A DNA stretch of 64,000 nt from UBA5951 sp009936885 (GCA_937996625.1 CALKVA010000010.1:1-64000); one strand, 5' to 3'. Shown: positions 43,329-52,773, numbered from the stretch's first letter. Notes: generated by a model from the sequence alone, not told the origin. Made by a program: numbers and translations.

Positions 43329-44057
43329 TTATGAAGATATGTAGTTTCGCGCCTTAACAAGCTCGCCATGATAGGGGCAATCATCGCGCATTAATGCAAC
43401 GAACGCAGGTGCAATATCTTCTGGTGTTGGAAGTGTCAACGGGTCTTCACCAGGAAATGCTGCTGCTCTCATTCCTGTTCGTGTACCTCCAGGGTCAATC
43501 ATATTGATTTTCATCGCTGTCTGCTCACTCTCAGCTGCCCATGCTCTGCCCATTGCCTCCACTCCTGCTTTGGAAACCGCATAGGCTCCCCAATAAGGGC
43601 GATGTCCAACTGCAGCAGCAGAAGACATTAGAATTACACGGCCAGCAGCAGAAGCGCGCAGTAATGCATCAAAATTTCGTATTTGATGCCAAATCGCGGT
43701 TAGATTTACATTTATGGTTTCGTCCCAAGCCTTTGGCTCTATATGAGGCATTGGTGACATCTGGCCAAGTTGACCTGCATTTGCAATAAATCCGTCAAGC
43801 CTTCCCCATTTATCGTGAATAGCCTTTGCTAATCTTGGAAGCGCTGGTAGATCTGTTGAATCAAGTTCAACAATTGTTGATTTGCTTCCGACATTTTTAA
43901 TTTCATCATCAACCTCTTCTAATGCGCCAGTGGTTCGGCCTGTGATAATTAATTCAGCACCTGCGCTAGCGCATGCGATAGCAGCAGCGCGACCAATTCC
44001 GCGGCTTGCCCCCGTAAGCAATATAATTTTTCCGTTAAGAGGTTTATTATCTGTCAT
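43329..44057 (-). CDS. SDR-family oxidoreductase downstream of purF
   Basis: This 242-residue classical SDR has the NAD(P) loop LTGASRGIGRAAAIA (about 14-28), FIANAGQLG, and catalytic Ser and Tyr-x-x-x-Lys in LMSSAAAVGHRPYWGAYAVSK split across two strands (Tyr about 156). The end DPGGTRTGMRAAAFPGEDP is typical of a small alphaproteobacterial subfamily encoded after purF. Its substrate is unknown. ATG 44057 overlaps the purF C-terminus by 11 bases, so it is read through from the cvpA-purF unit. It is convergent with mnmC with 17 bases between. Confidence 0.88.
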   Translation of the reverse strand: MTDNKPLNGKIILLTGASRGIGRAAAIACASAGAELIITGRTTGALEEVDDEIKNVGSKSTIVELDSTDLPALPRLAKAIHDKWGRLDGFIANAGQLGQMSPMPHIEPKAWDETINVNLTAIWHQIRNFDALLRASAAGRVILMSSAAAVGHRPYWGAYAVSKAGVEAMGRAWAAESEQTAMKINMIDPGGTRTGMRAAAFPGEDPLTLPTPEDIAPAFVALMRDDCPYHGELVKARNYISS

Positions 44058-45501
44058 TATTTTTACTCCCTGAAATAAAATTCCGACTAGGTGCTATTGG
44101 GTAATCACCTGTAAAACAAGCATCACAATATTGCGGCGTGTCCTTATCACGGCTGTGCTCGCCCATAGCTCTGTACAATCCATCAATTGAAATAAAAGCA
44201 AGACTATCTGCTTCAATTTCGTCTCGAATTTCTTCCAAGCTATGCTGAGCCGCTATTAGATTTGCTTTATTAGGTGTATCTACCCCATAAAAACAAGGGT
44301 TTATTGTGGGTGGGCTTGCAATGCGCATATGCACTGATTTGGCACCTGCCTCACGCATCATTTTAACGATTTTACGAGAGGTCGTTCCCCTGACGATTGA
44401 ATCATCTACTAAAATGATATCCTTGCCTGATATAATTTCTGAATTGGCATTATGCTTCATCATTACGCTAGAAGAGCGGGCATCTTGAGATGGCTGAATG
44501 AATGTTCTTCCAACATAGTGGTTGCGAATAATGCCAAATTCAAACTTAATTCCAGATTGCTGTGCATATCCAAGCGCTGCTGGAACGCCTGAATCAGGAA
44601 CAGGGATCACTAAGTCAGCTGAAATATCGGATTCGCGCGCTAATTCTGCGCCTATCATTTTACGGGCATTATAAACAGACTTTTTCTCAATCACAGAATC
44701 TGGGCGAGAGAAATAGATATATTCAAAAATACAAAAGCGGCTTTTCACAATCTCTGAGATACGCAAAGATGTAACGCCATTTTGGTCAATCAAAACCATC
44801 TCACCAGGGTCGATATCTCTTATATAGCTGGCACCAATAATATCTAGGGCACAAGTCTCTGAGGTAAGAATATAGGAATGATTGATTTTGCCCAAAATTA
44901 AGGGGCGCACCCCAAGCGGGTCTCGCACGCCGATTAGCATATCATCAATTAGGGCAACCAGCGCATATGCTCCTTCAATTTGAAGCAACGCTTCTTTTAT
45001 ACGCTCTTCAGGCTTGCTTCGCCTTGATCTGGCTACAAGATGGATTATGGCTTCTGTATCTGTGGTTGACTGAAACAGGCTGCCAGTATCAACAAGAGAG
45101 CGTCTAACGCGTTCTGCATTAGTAAGATTGCCATTATGGGCTATTGCAAACTCCCCAAAGGCAAGCTCTGTTAAAAAGGGCTGAATATTGCGAATCTCTG
45201 ATTGTCCAGTAGTGGAATAGCGGTTATGGCCAATTGCGGCATGACCTGCTAATTCATCCATCTGCATAGAGGAGGCATTAAAGTTTTCACTGACGTGACC
45301 AAGTCCGCGCTTTGCATGAAATTGATTGCCATCAAAGGTAACCATGCCTGTGGCCTCTTGCCCTCGATGTTGAAGTGCGTGAAGGCCAAGTGCGGTTAGC
45401 AAATGCGCTTCAGAAGAGCCAAAAACGCCAAAAACGGCACATTCCTCTGATAATTTATCATCTAATGTATCATCCTTAAACGGATGCGTACTAGCACTCA
45501 T
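44047..45501 (-). CDS. purF: Amidophosphoribosyltransferase
   Basis: PurF makes phosphoribosylamine from PRPP and glutamine, the committed first step of purine synthesis. The 484-residue protein has a 20-residue N-terminal extension ending in Glu-Glu before Cys21 (ECAVFGVFG). This suggests a propeptide cleaved to expose the Ntn nucleophile. LQHRGQEATGM and IGHNRYSTTG are glutaminase blocks. The PRPP loop is ILVDDSIVRGTT (near 365). Cysteines including the C-terminal CDACFTG could ligate an [4Fe-4S] cluster as in the Bacillus-type enzyme, which would fit the bolA-grxD link elsewhere in the purine genes, but ligands cannot be confirmed by eye. It is two bases after cvpA. Confidence 0.97.
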   Translation of the reverse strand: MSASTHPFKDDTLDDKLSEECAVFGVFGSSEAHLLTALGLHALQHRGQEATGMVTFDGNQFHAKRGLGHVSENFNASSMQMDELAGHAAIGHNRYSTTGQSEIRNIQPFLTELAFGEFAIAHNGNLTNAERVRRSLVDTGSLFQSTTDTEAIIHLVARSRRSKPEERIKEALLQIEGAYALVALIDDMLIGVRDPLGVRPLILGKINHSYILTSETCALDIIGASYIRDIDPGEMVLIDQNGVTSLRISEIVKSRFCIFEYIYFSRPDSVIEKKSVYNARKMIGAELARESDISADLVIPVPDSGVPAALGYAQQSGIKFEFGIIRNHYVGRTFIQPSQDARSSSVMMKHNANSEIISGKDIILVDDSIVRGTTSRKIVKMMREAGAKSVHMRIASPPTINPCFYGVDTPNKANLIAAQHSLEEIRDEIEADSLAFISIDGLYRAMGEHSRDKDTPQYCDACFTGDYPIAPSRNFISGSKNNDR

Positions 45502-45503
45502 CC

Positions 45504-46178
45504 TTAATCCACAGCTCTTTCTTGTAGGGTCACGGCAACAGGATTTTCAGCTGCCTGAGCATCGCCAGCAATTACTGCTCCTGAGCGCTGTTGATTAGCG
45601 GTGTCTGCCAAGGGTTGTCCTTGTGCTGCTGCATTTGAGCTGTCACTTTCAATAGTTGGAATTGATAAATCATCAAATTGATTTTGAATGGAATTAGGTA
45701 GTAGGGGCTTAGTAAGATTGATAATAACAAGAGAGAAGCGCGCTGTGTTTGATTCACGTACCACATTAGGTGTCTGTTTTTCACCGCCAAAAAGAAACAC
45801 CAGCACCAAATAAAATAGAACAATAATAACCGCGCCTCTTGCAAGGCCAAAAAACACGCCCATACCACCATCAAGTGCGCCTAATCCTGCACGAGATAAG
45901 CTAGGGGAGACTGCGCTTGCAAACACATACCAAACAATGAATGCAGCAAAAAACGGGATTATCCACGACATTGGGGTTATTATGCTGCTAACAGAAATAA
46001 AGCTATCGAGTAGGGGGATTAATACAGGCGACGATAATTTAGCAATGAAGATAGCGACAAACCATCCCACCAACCCTAGAAATTCGCGTGTCATACCGCG
46101 AATAGTTGATAGCATGGCAGATATAAACAGAATCGCAATAGCGAGATAGTCGACATAATTTAGGCTGGTGAATTCCAT
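45504..46178 (-). CDS. cvpA: CvpA-family inner membrane protein
   Basis: The 224-residue protein has four hydrophobic helices in the first 130 residues (DYLAIAILFISAMLSTIRG, LGLVGWFVAIFIA, MSWIIPFFAAFIVWYVFA, RGAVIIVLFYLVLVF) and a disordered, Ala/Gln-rich C-terminal tail. The pattern RGMTREFLGLVGW and GALDGGMGVFFGLARG identify CvpA, named for colicin V production and linked to envelope homeostasis. It is directly upstream of purF (2-base gap), the widespread cvpA-purF arrangement. The start is ATG 46178, 46 bases after radA. Confidence 0.92.
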   Translation of the reverse strand: MEFTSLNYVDYLAIAILFISAMLSTIRGMTREFLGLVGWFVAIFIAKLSSPVLIPLLDSFISVSSIITPMSWIIPFFAAFIVWYVFASAVSPSLSRAGLGALDGGMGVFFGLARGAVIIVLFYLVLVFLFGGEKQTPNVVRESNTARFSLVIINLTKPLLPNSIQNQFDDLSIPTIESDSSNAAAQGQPLADTANQQRSGAVIAGDAQAAENPVAVTLQERAVD

Positions 46179-46224
46179 TAACTTCCGGCTTTAAGGCTGG
46201 TTTTTAGAGTTAGCGTCATCATAA

Positions 46225-47595
46225 TCACGATATCCCGCCAAGAATGTCAATGAGTTCAGATAAATTTTCTGAATAAGATAATTCAAGGCCAAGTTTGACG
46301 TTAGTGCGTTTTCTTGGTTTCGGCAGATAAGCTCTCTCAAACCCAAGTTTTTCTGATTCTTTGAGACGCTGGTCTGCTTGTGATACCTGTCTGATTTCAG
46401 CAGATAGGGCAACCTCTCCAAAAAATACGGATCTGCTTGGCAATGGGCGGGTTGTTACAGATGAAATTAGCGCCGCCGCAACGGCAAGGTCGGCTGCTGG
46501 CTCCTGAATTTTCATACCGCCAGCTACATTCAGAAAAATATCGCGCCCAGATAAAGGAAGCCCGCATCTTGCCTCAAGTACAGCTGTTAACATAGCAAGC
46601 CTACTAGACTCCCAGCCAACAACATTTCTGCGCGGGCTTGCAAGGGAAGAGGGCGCAACAAGTGCTTCAATTTCAACCAATAAAGGCCTGCTTCCTTCAA
46701 TGCCAGCGAATACCGCAGTACCTGCAACCTCGTGTGTTCTCTCAGCCAGAAATAATTCTGATGGATTGGATATTTGCTGTAATCCAGCCGCAGTCATCTC
46801 AAAAACGCCTATTTCGTCGGTGGCGCCAAATCTATTTTTAATACCGCGTAAAATTCGGAAATGGTGGCTTCTATCCCCTTCAAAATGAAGAACAGAATCT
46901 ACCATATGTTCCAGCACACGTGGCCCAGCAATCGCCCCATCTTTGGTAACATGCCCAACAAATATAAGGGCAGTATCATTTGCTTTTGCGGCCTGAATTA
47001 ATTCTTGTGCAGAGGCGCGAACCTGACTTACCGTACCAGGGCTTGAATCTAAGGCTGGAAGATACATGGTTTGTATCGAATCAATAATTAAAAGCTCAAG
47101 CTCAGGACTTCTTCTTATGGTCTCTGCTATATCACTTGCATTCGTTGCAGTTGCAATACCGATTTGTGAATCTTTAAGGCCAAGTCTTTGTCCGCGGAGC
47201 CTTACTTGGTCTGCTGATTCCTCACCTGTTATATAGACTGTTTGCGTCTGATTGTGGGAAAGTTTACAGGCTAATTGTAACAACAGCGTTGATTTGCCAA
47301 TTCCAGGATCCCCGCCTATCAAGAGAACTGAGCCTGGGACGATGCCGCCGCCAGTAACTCTATCAAATTCGGATATCCCGGATAACATGCGCACTAAACC
47401 TTGCTTTGAGCTTTCTTGTTCAAGTGTGCTAAATTCAATTTTTCGACCTGATTTTGCTGATTTTGCAAGGCTGGGTCTGCTGCTTATCTGTTCTTCAACA
47501 ATACTATTCCAGGCACTGCAAGCCTCGCATCTTCCTACCCATTTTGGCGTGACAGAACCGCATTGCTGACAGTGATATTGGGTATTTTTTGCCAT
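46225..47595 (-). CDS. radA: DNA repair protein RadA
   Basis: RadA is a RecA-like ATPase that promotes branch migration in recombinational repair. The 456-residue protein starts with a C4 zinc finger (YHCQQCGSVTPKWVGRCEAC), has Walker A GGDPGIGKSTLL (about 95-104), the RadA-specific KNRFG motif (GIKNRFGATDE), and a C-terminal Lon-protease-like domain (about 285-450) with NVAGGMKIQEPAADLA. The start is ATG 47595, overlapping the mlaF stop by one base, so it is read from the same transcript as alr-mlaE-mlaF. It precedes cvpA-purF. Confidence 0.97.
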   Translation of the reverse strand: MAKNTQYHCQQCGSVTPKWVGRCEACSAWNSIVEEQISSRPSLAKSAKSGRKIEFSTLEQESSKQGLVRMLSGISEFDRVTGGGIVPGSVLLIGGDPGIGKSTLLLQLACKLSHNQTQTVYITGEESADQVRLRGQRLGLKDSQIGIATATNASDIAETIRRSPELELLIIDSIQTMYLPALDSSPGTVSQVRASAQELIQAAKANDTALIFVGHVTKDGAIAGPRVLEHMVDSVLHFEGDRSHHFRILRGIKNRFGATDEIGVFEMTAAGLQQISNPSELFLAERTHEVAGTAVFAGIEGSRPLLVEIEALVAPSSLASPRRNVVGWESSRLAMLTAVLEARCGLPLSGRDIFLNVAGGMKIQEPAADLAVAAALISSVTTRPLPSRSVFFGEVALSAEIRQVSQADQRLKESEKLGFERAYLPKPRKRTNVKLGLELSYSENLSELIDILGGIS

Positions 47596-48413
47596 TAAAC
47601 AAGCATTTCAGAATGTTGAGTGACATTGGTATCAGGAGGATTTGATGTTAAGGGGCCATAAGCTTTGCCATTTACAAATTGGTCAACTTCTGCAATGCCC
47701 GTATTATGCATATCGGCAACCGGACCGCACCAGATGATTTGTCCTTGATGTATCATAGCAACTGTATCTGCAATTTGGCGAACAGATGCCATATCATGGG
47801 AAATGGTAAGGGTGGTTGCTCCAAGTCTATTGACCGAATTTAAAATTAAATCATTAATAACCCCAGACGTTATGGGATCTAAGCCTGATGTCGGCTCATC
47901 AAATAGCAGTATTTCTGGCTTATCAGCTATCGCTCTTGCTATTGCGGCTCTTTTTTGCATGCCGCCTGATAATTCAGCTGGAAATAAATCAAGAACATGA
48001 GGTGCAAGGCCGAGCTGGTTTATAATATTGCCTGCGATTTCCCGAGCTATTTTTTTGCTTAATTTTTCTTTTTGGCGCAATCTGAAGGTCACATTCTCCC
48101 AGATAGGAAGCGAGTCAAAAAGAGCGCCAAACTGGAATGTCATGCCAAAACGCCTCAACAAAGTCTCGTTTTCAGCCCGGCTTTGACCGATGGTTTCATG
48201 CCCATCTACCCTGATAGAACCTGAATCAGCAGAAATAAGTCCGATAAGACATTTCAAGGCAACAGATTTTCCGCATCCTGACGTGCCAATCAGACATAGC
48301 GATTCGCCTTCTTTAATAGATAAATTAAACCCAGTTAAAACCTGATTAGTCCCAAATTGTTTTTTGAGATTTGAGATTTCTATTTTAACAGCTTGTGTAT
48401 TATTTTTGCTCAT
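47595..48413 (-). CDS. mlaF: MlaF-type phospholipid ABC transporter ATP-binding protein
   Basis: This is the ATPase of an MCE/Mla-type lipid transporter that moves phospholipids between inner and outer membranes. It has 272 residues: Walker A GTSGCGKSVALK (about 38-50), Q-loop FQFGALFDSLP, signature LSGGMQKRAAIARA, Walker B ILLFDEPTSGLDP and the H-loop ISHDM. The FGALFDSLPIWENV block is typical of MlaF. It is five bases after mlaE. The usual mlaD (MCE) gene does not follow; radA does, so the substrate-binding MCE component must be elsewhere or absent. Confidence 0.92.
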   Translation of the reverse strand: MSKNNTQAVKIEISNLKKQFGTNQVLTGFNLSIKEGESLCLIGTSGCGKSVALKCLIGLISADSGSIRVDGHETIGQSRAENETLLRRFGMTFQFGALFDSLPIWENVTFRLRQKEKLSKKIAREIAGNIINQLGLAPHVLDLFPAELSGGMQKRAAIARAIADKPEILLFDEPTSGLDPITSGVINDLILNSVNRLGATTLTISHDMASVRQIADTVAMIHQGQIIWCGPVADMHNTGIAEVDQFVNGKAYGPLTSNPPDTNVTQHSEMLV

Positions 48414-48418
48414 TATGA

Positions 48419-49192
48419 TTATCCAAAGAACAGGGCTGTAACGGTGTAGTTAGCAATTAAAATCAAGATAGAAGCAGACACAACCGCATTTGTGGTTGCT
48501 TTGCCAACACCTTCTGCGCCGCGACCAGAATAATAGCCATGATAGCATCCCATTAAGGTGATGATAAAGCCAAATATAACGGCTTTTACAAGTCCAATAA
48601 AAACATCTTCAAATTCAAGAAATTCCAGGGTTTTAGACAAATAAACAGAAGCATTAAAATCAAGATTGTAAACCCCAACCAGATAACCACCAAACACACC
48701 AATTATATCGCCTATGAGCACAAGAATAGGAAGACAAACTATTCCAGCTATGATGCGTGGGCCAACAAGATATTGCATAGGCCGTGTAGATAAGGTGTCT
48801 AATGCATCAATTTGGTCAGTAACCCGCATAGTTCCTATTTCAGCAGCGATTGAAGCACCAACTCTGCCAGCAACCATTAATCCTGCTAATACTGGCCCAA
48901 GTTCGCGTGTGATTGACAGTACGACAACTGTTGCTACTGTATCTTCTGCTGAAAAGCGTGCAAAACCGGTGTAACTCTGAAGGGCAAGCACCATGCCAGA
49001 GAATAAGGTAGTAAGGCCAACCACAGGCAAAGAATAATAGCCAATATCGACCATCTGTCGTACTATTTGCCGCCCATAAAAGGGTGGTACTAGCACCCAG
49101 CGAAGGGCAATAGCCGTAAATAGAACTATACCGCCTATTATACGCGACAATGCTAAAACACTTGCGCCAAGTGATTGAACAAAACCTATCAT
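48419..49192 (-). CDS. mlaE: MlaE-type phospholipid ABC transporter permease
   Basis: The 257-residue membrane protein has about five to six helices. PVVGLTTLFSGMVLALQSYTGFARFSAED is split by the conserved Gly-Met, and the family hallmark VAGRVGASIAAEIGTMRVTDQIDALDTL occupies about residues 125-153. GCYHGYYSGRGAEGVG lies near the end. It partners the adjacent mlaF ATPase. The start is ATG 49192, 73 bases after alr. MlaE-MlaF between alr and radA is an arrangement seen in several alphaproteobacteria. Confidence 0.92.
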   Translation of the reverse strand: MIGFVQSLGASVLALSRIIGGIVLFTAIALRWVLVPPFYGRQIVRQMVDIGYYSLPVVGLTTLFSGMVLALQSYTGFARFSAEDTVATVVVLSITRELGPVLAGLMVAGRVGASIAAEIGTMRVTDQIDALDTLSTRPMQYLVGPRIIAGIVCLPILVLIGDIIGVFGGYLVGVYNLDFNASVYLSKTLEFLEFEDVFIGLVKAVIFGFIITLMGCYHGYYSGRGAEGVGKATTNAVVSASILILIANYTVTALFFG

Positions 49193-49265
49193 GAATGCCC
49201 TCAGCTACTTTTGTTATGACGTTCATCTTGTACCATGCAACAAGAATTAAAATCTAGATAATAAC

Positions 49266-50384
49266 CTATTCTTCATAAACTCGTTTCGGCCTTGTTCCAA
49301 GGCTTGTCAGAATTTCATAGCTAATAGTTGATACATCACAGGCCATATCAGCGGCTGTATAATGCGCACCAATTAGGCAGACTTGCGAGATGTTGGCTAA
49401 TTTTGTTTCTGGAATATGACTTACATCAATCACATGGCTATCCATAGAAATCCGTCCAACAATGTTGCAGATATAACCTGCAACATTAATTTTTCCAATC
49501 TGTTGGAGCGAGCGTCTATACCCATCTGCATAACCAGCACCAATGGTTGCGATGCGCATAGGGGTGCTTGCGGTAAAATCAGCGCCATAGCCAATTTGCT
49601 CGCCAGCATTAATAAATCGAACTTGCAGAATAGGGGCTGTCCATTTCAATATGGGCTTGCATCCAAACTCAGCAATAGGATTATCGCTATAGCCGTAAAG
49701 TGCAATGCCTGGACGTGTGATATCAAAATGAAATTTGTCTGAAAGCAGAATACCGTGACTTGCAGATAAAGAGCGAGGCAGGGGGGCAAATTGGGTGCTC
49801 ATCTGCGTAAAACGCGCATGATGCTGCTCATTGGTGTGATGCGAGGGATTATCAGAGGATGATAAATGGCTCATGACAGCTCTTATATCTAGCCCGCTTA
49901 AGCTAACTGACTTAATCCCAATAGATAGAGAGGATAACTCAGCCTCAGATATACCAAGCCGGTTCATCCCTGTATCTAATTGTATCCAGACAGGCAACAT
50001 TTCGCCTGATTTACGAGCGAATTTATTTGCATCTTCTATCTCTGATAATTGTTTTAATGCAGGGATGAGATTATGGGCCCGATAATCTGCTAGCCCGCCA
50101 TCTTGCAAGCCATCAAAGCAAATAATCTCAGCCAATTCAGAAGTGTTATTGTCGGATGCTAGAATAGAGCGAAGCTCAATGGCCTCCTCTAATCTTGCAA
50201 CGCAAAATATACGGCAGCCAGCCTCAAAAAGGCTTGTGGCAACAGCCTGCATTCCATGCCCATATGCATTGGCTTTTACAACGCTTGCAGTTAGACAATG
50301 GCGATGTGTTTTGGCATCAAGCCACTTCCAGTTGCTCTTTAGTTGCGTTAGATTAATGTGAAACGTCGTTGAATTATTAGACAC
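49266..50384 (-). CDS. alr: Alanine racemase
   Basis: Alr interconverts L- and D-alanine for peptidoglycan. The 372-residue fold-type III PLP enzyme has the Schiff-base lysine in VVKANAYGHGM (about 38-48), phosphate-contacting ITRPGIALYG, and the second catalytic base region GYADGYRRSL with VGRISMDSHVIDVS. The start is GTG 50384 with GGGAA eight bases upstream. It follows dnaB by about 70 bases. Adjacency to dnaB and radA is conserved in alphaproteobacteria. Confidence 0.95.
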   Translation of the reverse strand: MSNNSTTFHINLTQLKSNWKWLDAKTHRHCLTASVVKANAYGHGMQAVATSLFEAGCRIFCVARLEEAIELRSILASDNNTSELAEIICFDGLQDGGLADYRAHNLIPALKQLSEIEDANKFARKSGEMLPVWIQLDTGMNRLGISEAELSSLSIGIKSVSLSGLDIRAVMSHLSSSDNPSHHTNEQHHARFTQMSTQFAPLPRSLSASHGILLSDKFHFDITRPGIALYGYSDNPIAEFGCKPILKWTAPILQVRFINAGEQIGYGADFTASTPMRIATIGAGYADGYRRSLQQIGKINVAGYICNIVGRISMDSHVIDVSHIPETKLANISQVCLIGAHYTAADMACDVSTISYEILTSLGTRPKRVYEE

Positions 50385-50454
50385 AAGTTAATTCCCGTAA
50401 AACCAATCCTTCGAAATAGAGTTAAATTGTGGTTTTTTTTTGCAGATATAGCTA

Positions 50455-51960
50455 TTAAAAATTATCGGGGAGCTGTTCTGGCATTATTGGGTCGTGAAAT
50501 CTAGTTAGACGGCCTTCAAATTGAACTGTTACGGTTCCGACAGGTCCATGTCGTTGCTTGGCAATTTGTATTTCGGCAAGACCAGCTGCTTTCTCTAGTC
50601 TTTTTGTCCAATTATCATAGCGCTCATTATACTTCTCAGTAGTCTCATTATCTTTTCGCTCAGGCTCACTCTTTGCTAGGTAATATTCTTCACGATACAC
50701 AAACATCACAACATCAGAATCCTGTTCAATAGAACCAGATTCACGTAAATCAGCAAGATTAGGGCGTTTATCCTCTCTCTGCTCTACTGCGCGTGATAAT
50801 TGGGATAAAGCCAGAACAGGGATATCTAGCTCTTTGGCAAGTGCTTTCAGGGAACGGGTAATATTTGAGATTTCCTGAACTCTGTTTTCTGGCTTGATAC
50901 CGATTTGAGCTTGTAAAAGCTGCAGATAGTCCACCACAATAAGCCCAAGTCCAGAGGTGCGTTTCATGCGTCTTGCACGGCTGGCAACCTGGCTAATAGA
51001 TAATGCAGGCGTATCATCTATAAAAAACGGCGCCGAATTTATTTCACGATTAGCATCAACGAGTTGGCTAAATTCATCTGTTTTTAACTTACCACGTCTG
51101 ATCTTCTCAGAATCAAGTTCCGAGCGTTCAGACAAAATTCTAAGTCCAAGTTGTTCTGCTGACATCTCAAGCGAGAAAAAAGCAACAGGCGCCGCATGCT
51201 CGCCTGTTCTGGTTGTGGTTGCCGCATGAAAGGCAATATTTGTTGCAAGGGCTGTTTTACCCATTCCAGGACGTCCCGCAAGAATTATCAAATCTGATTT
51301 ATGCATTCCACCTAACAGATTGTTAAGTCCAGTAAGCCCAGTTGATAAACCAGATAAGTGCCCATCAGAATTAGCAGCTATTTCTGCTTGTCTGATGGTT
51401 TCTGTTAAAACAGATAAAAATGGGCGAAGACCAGATTCAGCAACATCCTTCTCTGCCAGATTAAACAAATATTGTTCAGCAGCCTCTATTTGACGAAAGG
51501 CTGAATTATCAATATCTGGCTGGCTTGCATCTCTTATAACCGAATCGGAAATGCGTATAAGTTCTCGTCTTAAATAATTATTATGAATAAGCTGCGCATA
51601 ATCTGGTGCATCTGATATTGAAATGACCCCGTCAATCAAATCCCCTAGATAGCTATCAACATCCTCCTCCAAAATAGTAGCATCAGAAGTAATCATTGCC
51701 TTTAGCGTTACATGATTGGCAACCTGACCTCGCATAATAAGTTTAGAGGCAGATGCAAATATTTTTCCATGTAGAGGGTCGAAAAAATGTTCTGGGCGTA
51801 ACAAATCATTGGTTTTATCAAAAACCTGATTATCATAAAGCAACGCTCCAAGATAATTTTGCTCTGCTGCAATATTATTTGGTAGCTCACGAATTGCGCC
51901 AGTACTTGGATCGGCTCGCGGAAATAAGGCTACATTTTGTTCAGATATATTATCACTCAT
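50455..51960 (-). CDS. dnaB: Replicative DNA helicase DnaB
   Basis: DnaB is the hexameric 5'-to-3' replication fork helicase. The 501-residue protein has the N-terminal collar domain (about 25-130, NNIAAEQNYLGALLYDN at its start), a linker, and a RecA-like domain with Walker A AGRPGMGKTALATN (about 225-238), Walker B LIVVDYLQLL and the DnaB arginine-finger region VFVYREEYY. The C-terminus has IAKQRHGPVGTV. The start is ATG 51960. A perfect DnaA-box sequence lies 38-46 bases upstream and the rplI terminator just beyond, so dnaB probably has its own promoter. Confidence 0.98.
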   Translation of the reverse strand: MSDNISEQNVALFPRADPSTGAIRELPNNIAAEQNYLGALLYDNQVFDKTNDLLRPEHFFDPLHGKIFASASKLIMRGQVANHVTLKAMITSDATILEEDVDSYLGDLIDGVISISDAPDYAQLIHNNYLRRELIRISDSVIRDASQPDIDNSAFRQIEAAEQYLFNLAEKDVAESGLRPFLSVLTETIRQAEIAANSDGHLSGLSTGLTGLNNLLGGMHKSDLIILAGRPGMGKTALATNIAFHAATTTRTGEHAAPVAFFSLEMSAEQLGLRILSERSELDSEKIRRGKLKTDEFSQLVDANREINSAPFFIDDTPALSISQVASRARRMKRTSGLGLIVVDYLQLLQAQIGIKPENRVQEISNITRSLKALAKELDIPVLALSQLSRAVEQREDKRPNLADLRESGSIEQDSDVVMFVYREEYYLAKSEPERKDNETTEKYNERYDNWTKRLEKAAGLAEIQIAKQRHGPVGTVTVQFEGRLTRFHDPIMPEQLPDNF

Positions 51961-51997
51961 TCCACAAGACTATATCTATTCTGAACTCTTTTCTAGT

Positions 51998-52006
51998 TGT
52001 GGATAA
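51998..52006 (-). promoter_or_regulatory. Consensus DnaA box upstream of dnaB
   Basis: TGTGGATAA on the given strand reads TTATCCACA on the dnaB strand, an exact match to the high-affinity DnaA-box consensus. It lies 38 bases before the dnaB ATG, where a promoter would be expected. One perfect 9-mer could occur by chance in a window of this size, so regulation by DnaA is only suggested. Confidence 0.4.
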
Positions 52007-52028
52007 CGAGGATAACAGGGATAAGTCG

Positions 52029-52062
52029 AAAAAAATACCAGCCTTTTATAAAAGGCTGGTAT
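52029..52062 (-). terminator. Rho-independent terminator of rpsF-rpsR-rplI
   Basis: A nearly perfect inverted repeat, ATACCAGCCTTTT and AAAAGGCTGGTAT around AT, spans 52035-52062. On the minus strand it is followed by a run of T (complement of A at 52029-52034). It lies 73 bases after the rplI stop and isolates the ribosomal operon from dnaB. Confidence 0.9.
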
Positions 52063-52135
52063 AATTACGTCTCGCTTCAATTAAGATAATAATGTTCTTA
52101 GCGATTTGTATTCGCTTATGCGCCAAAAAAGTGCA

Positions 52136-52759
52136 TTATTCGCTGTTTGTTTCCTTAGCCTCTGGCGTATCAGCTTCTGCTTCTGCTGGTTCTTGTTCAG
52201 TCGCATCACTAGCTGCTGCTACTTCTGATGTCGCTTGTATTATCTCATTTTCACCGTCTTCATCAAGATTTGAGATGACAGCTTTCCCTGATTCTAGCTG
52301 TGTTTTTGCTTCTTCAAGAGAGCGAGCCACATTTACAACAATCTGCTTTGTTACTTCTGCATGAAGTGTGAGTTTTAAGGTAAACAGGCCAAGATTTTTA
52401 ATGGCAGATTCCATTGTAACCTGCCTTTTGTCAACTTCATGGCCTGCTTGCGATACTGCCTCTGCAATATCACGAGCGGTAACAGAGCCATAAAGCTGAC
52501 CCATCTCAGATGCTGCGCGAACCAAATTAACAGAAAGATCACCGATAGATTCGGATAGCATTTCGGCTTGTTTTTTAGCATCAGCATTGCGTTCTTCAAT
52601 TGCGGAGCGCTCTGCTTCAAATTTTGCCATATTCTGTTTATTGGCACGTAATGCTTTTCCGCGCGGCAATAAAAAATTCCTGGCATAGCCTGGCTTTACA
52701 TTTACAACATCACCAATTTGGCCAAGTTTTTCAACGCGTTCTAAAAGTACGATTTCCAT
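52136..52759 (-). CDS. rplI: 50S ribosomal protein L9
   Basis: L9 binds 23S rRNA near the L1 stalk. The N-terminal domain is standard (VILLERVEKLGQIGDVV; only the initial Met-Glu precedes it, then VKPGYARNFLLPRGKALRA). The C-terminal domain has VSQAGHEVDKRQV and IKNLGLFTLKLTLHAEV. At 207 residues it is about 55 longer than E. coli L9. The extra part (about 150-207) is an acidic, Glu/Ala-rich, probably disordered tail, a feature shared by many alphaproteobacterial L9 proteins. It is the last gene of rpsF-rpsR-rplI. Confidence 0.97.
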   Translation of the reverse strand: MEIVLLERVEKLGQIGDVVNVKPGYARNFLLPRGKALRANKQNMAKFEAERSAIEERNADAKKQAEMLSESIGDLSVNLVRAASEMGQLYGSVTARDIAEAVSQAGHEVDKRQVTMESAIKNLGLFTLKLTLHAEVTKQIVVNVARSLEEAKTQLESGKAVISNLDEDGENEIIQATSEVAAASDATEQEPAEAEADTPEAKETNSE

Positions 52760-52773
52760 TATTTAAGCTCCTA

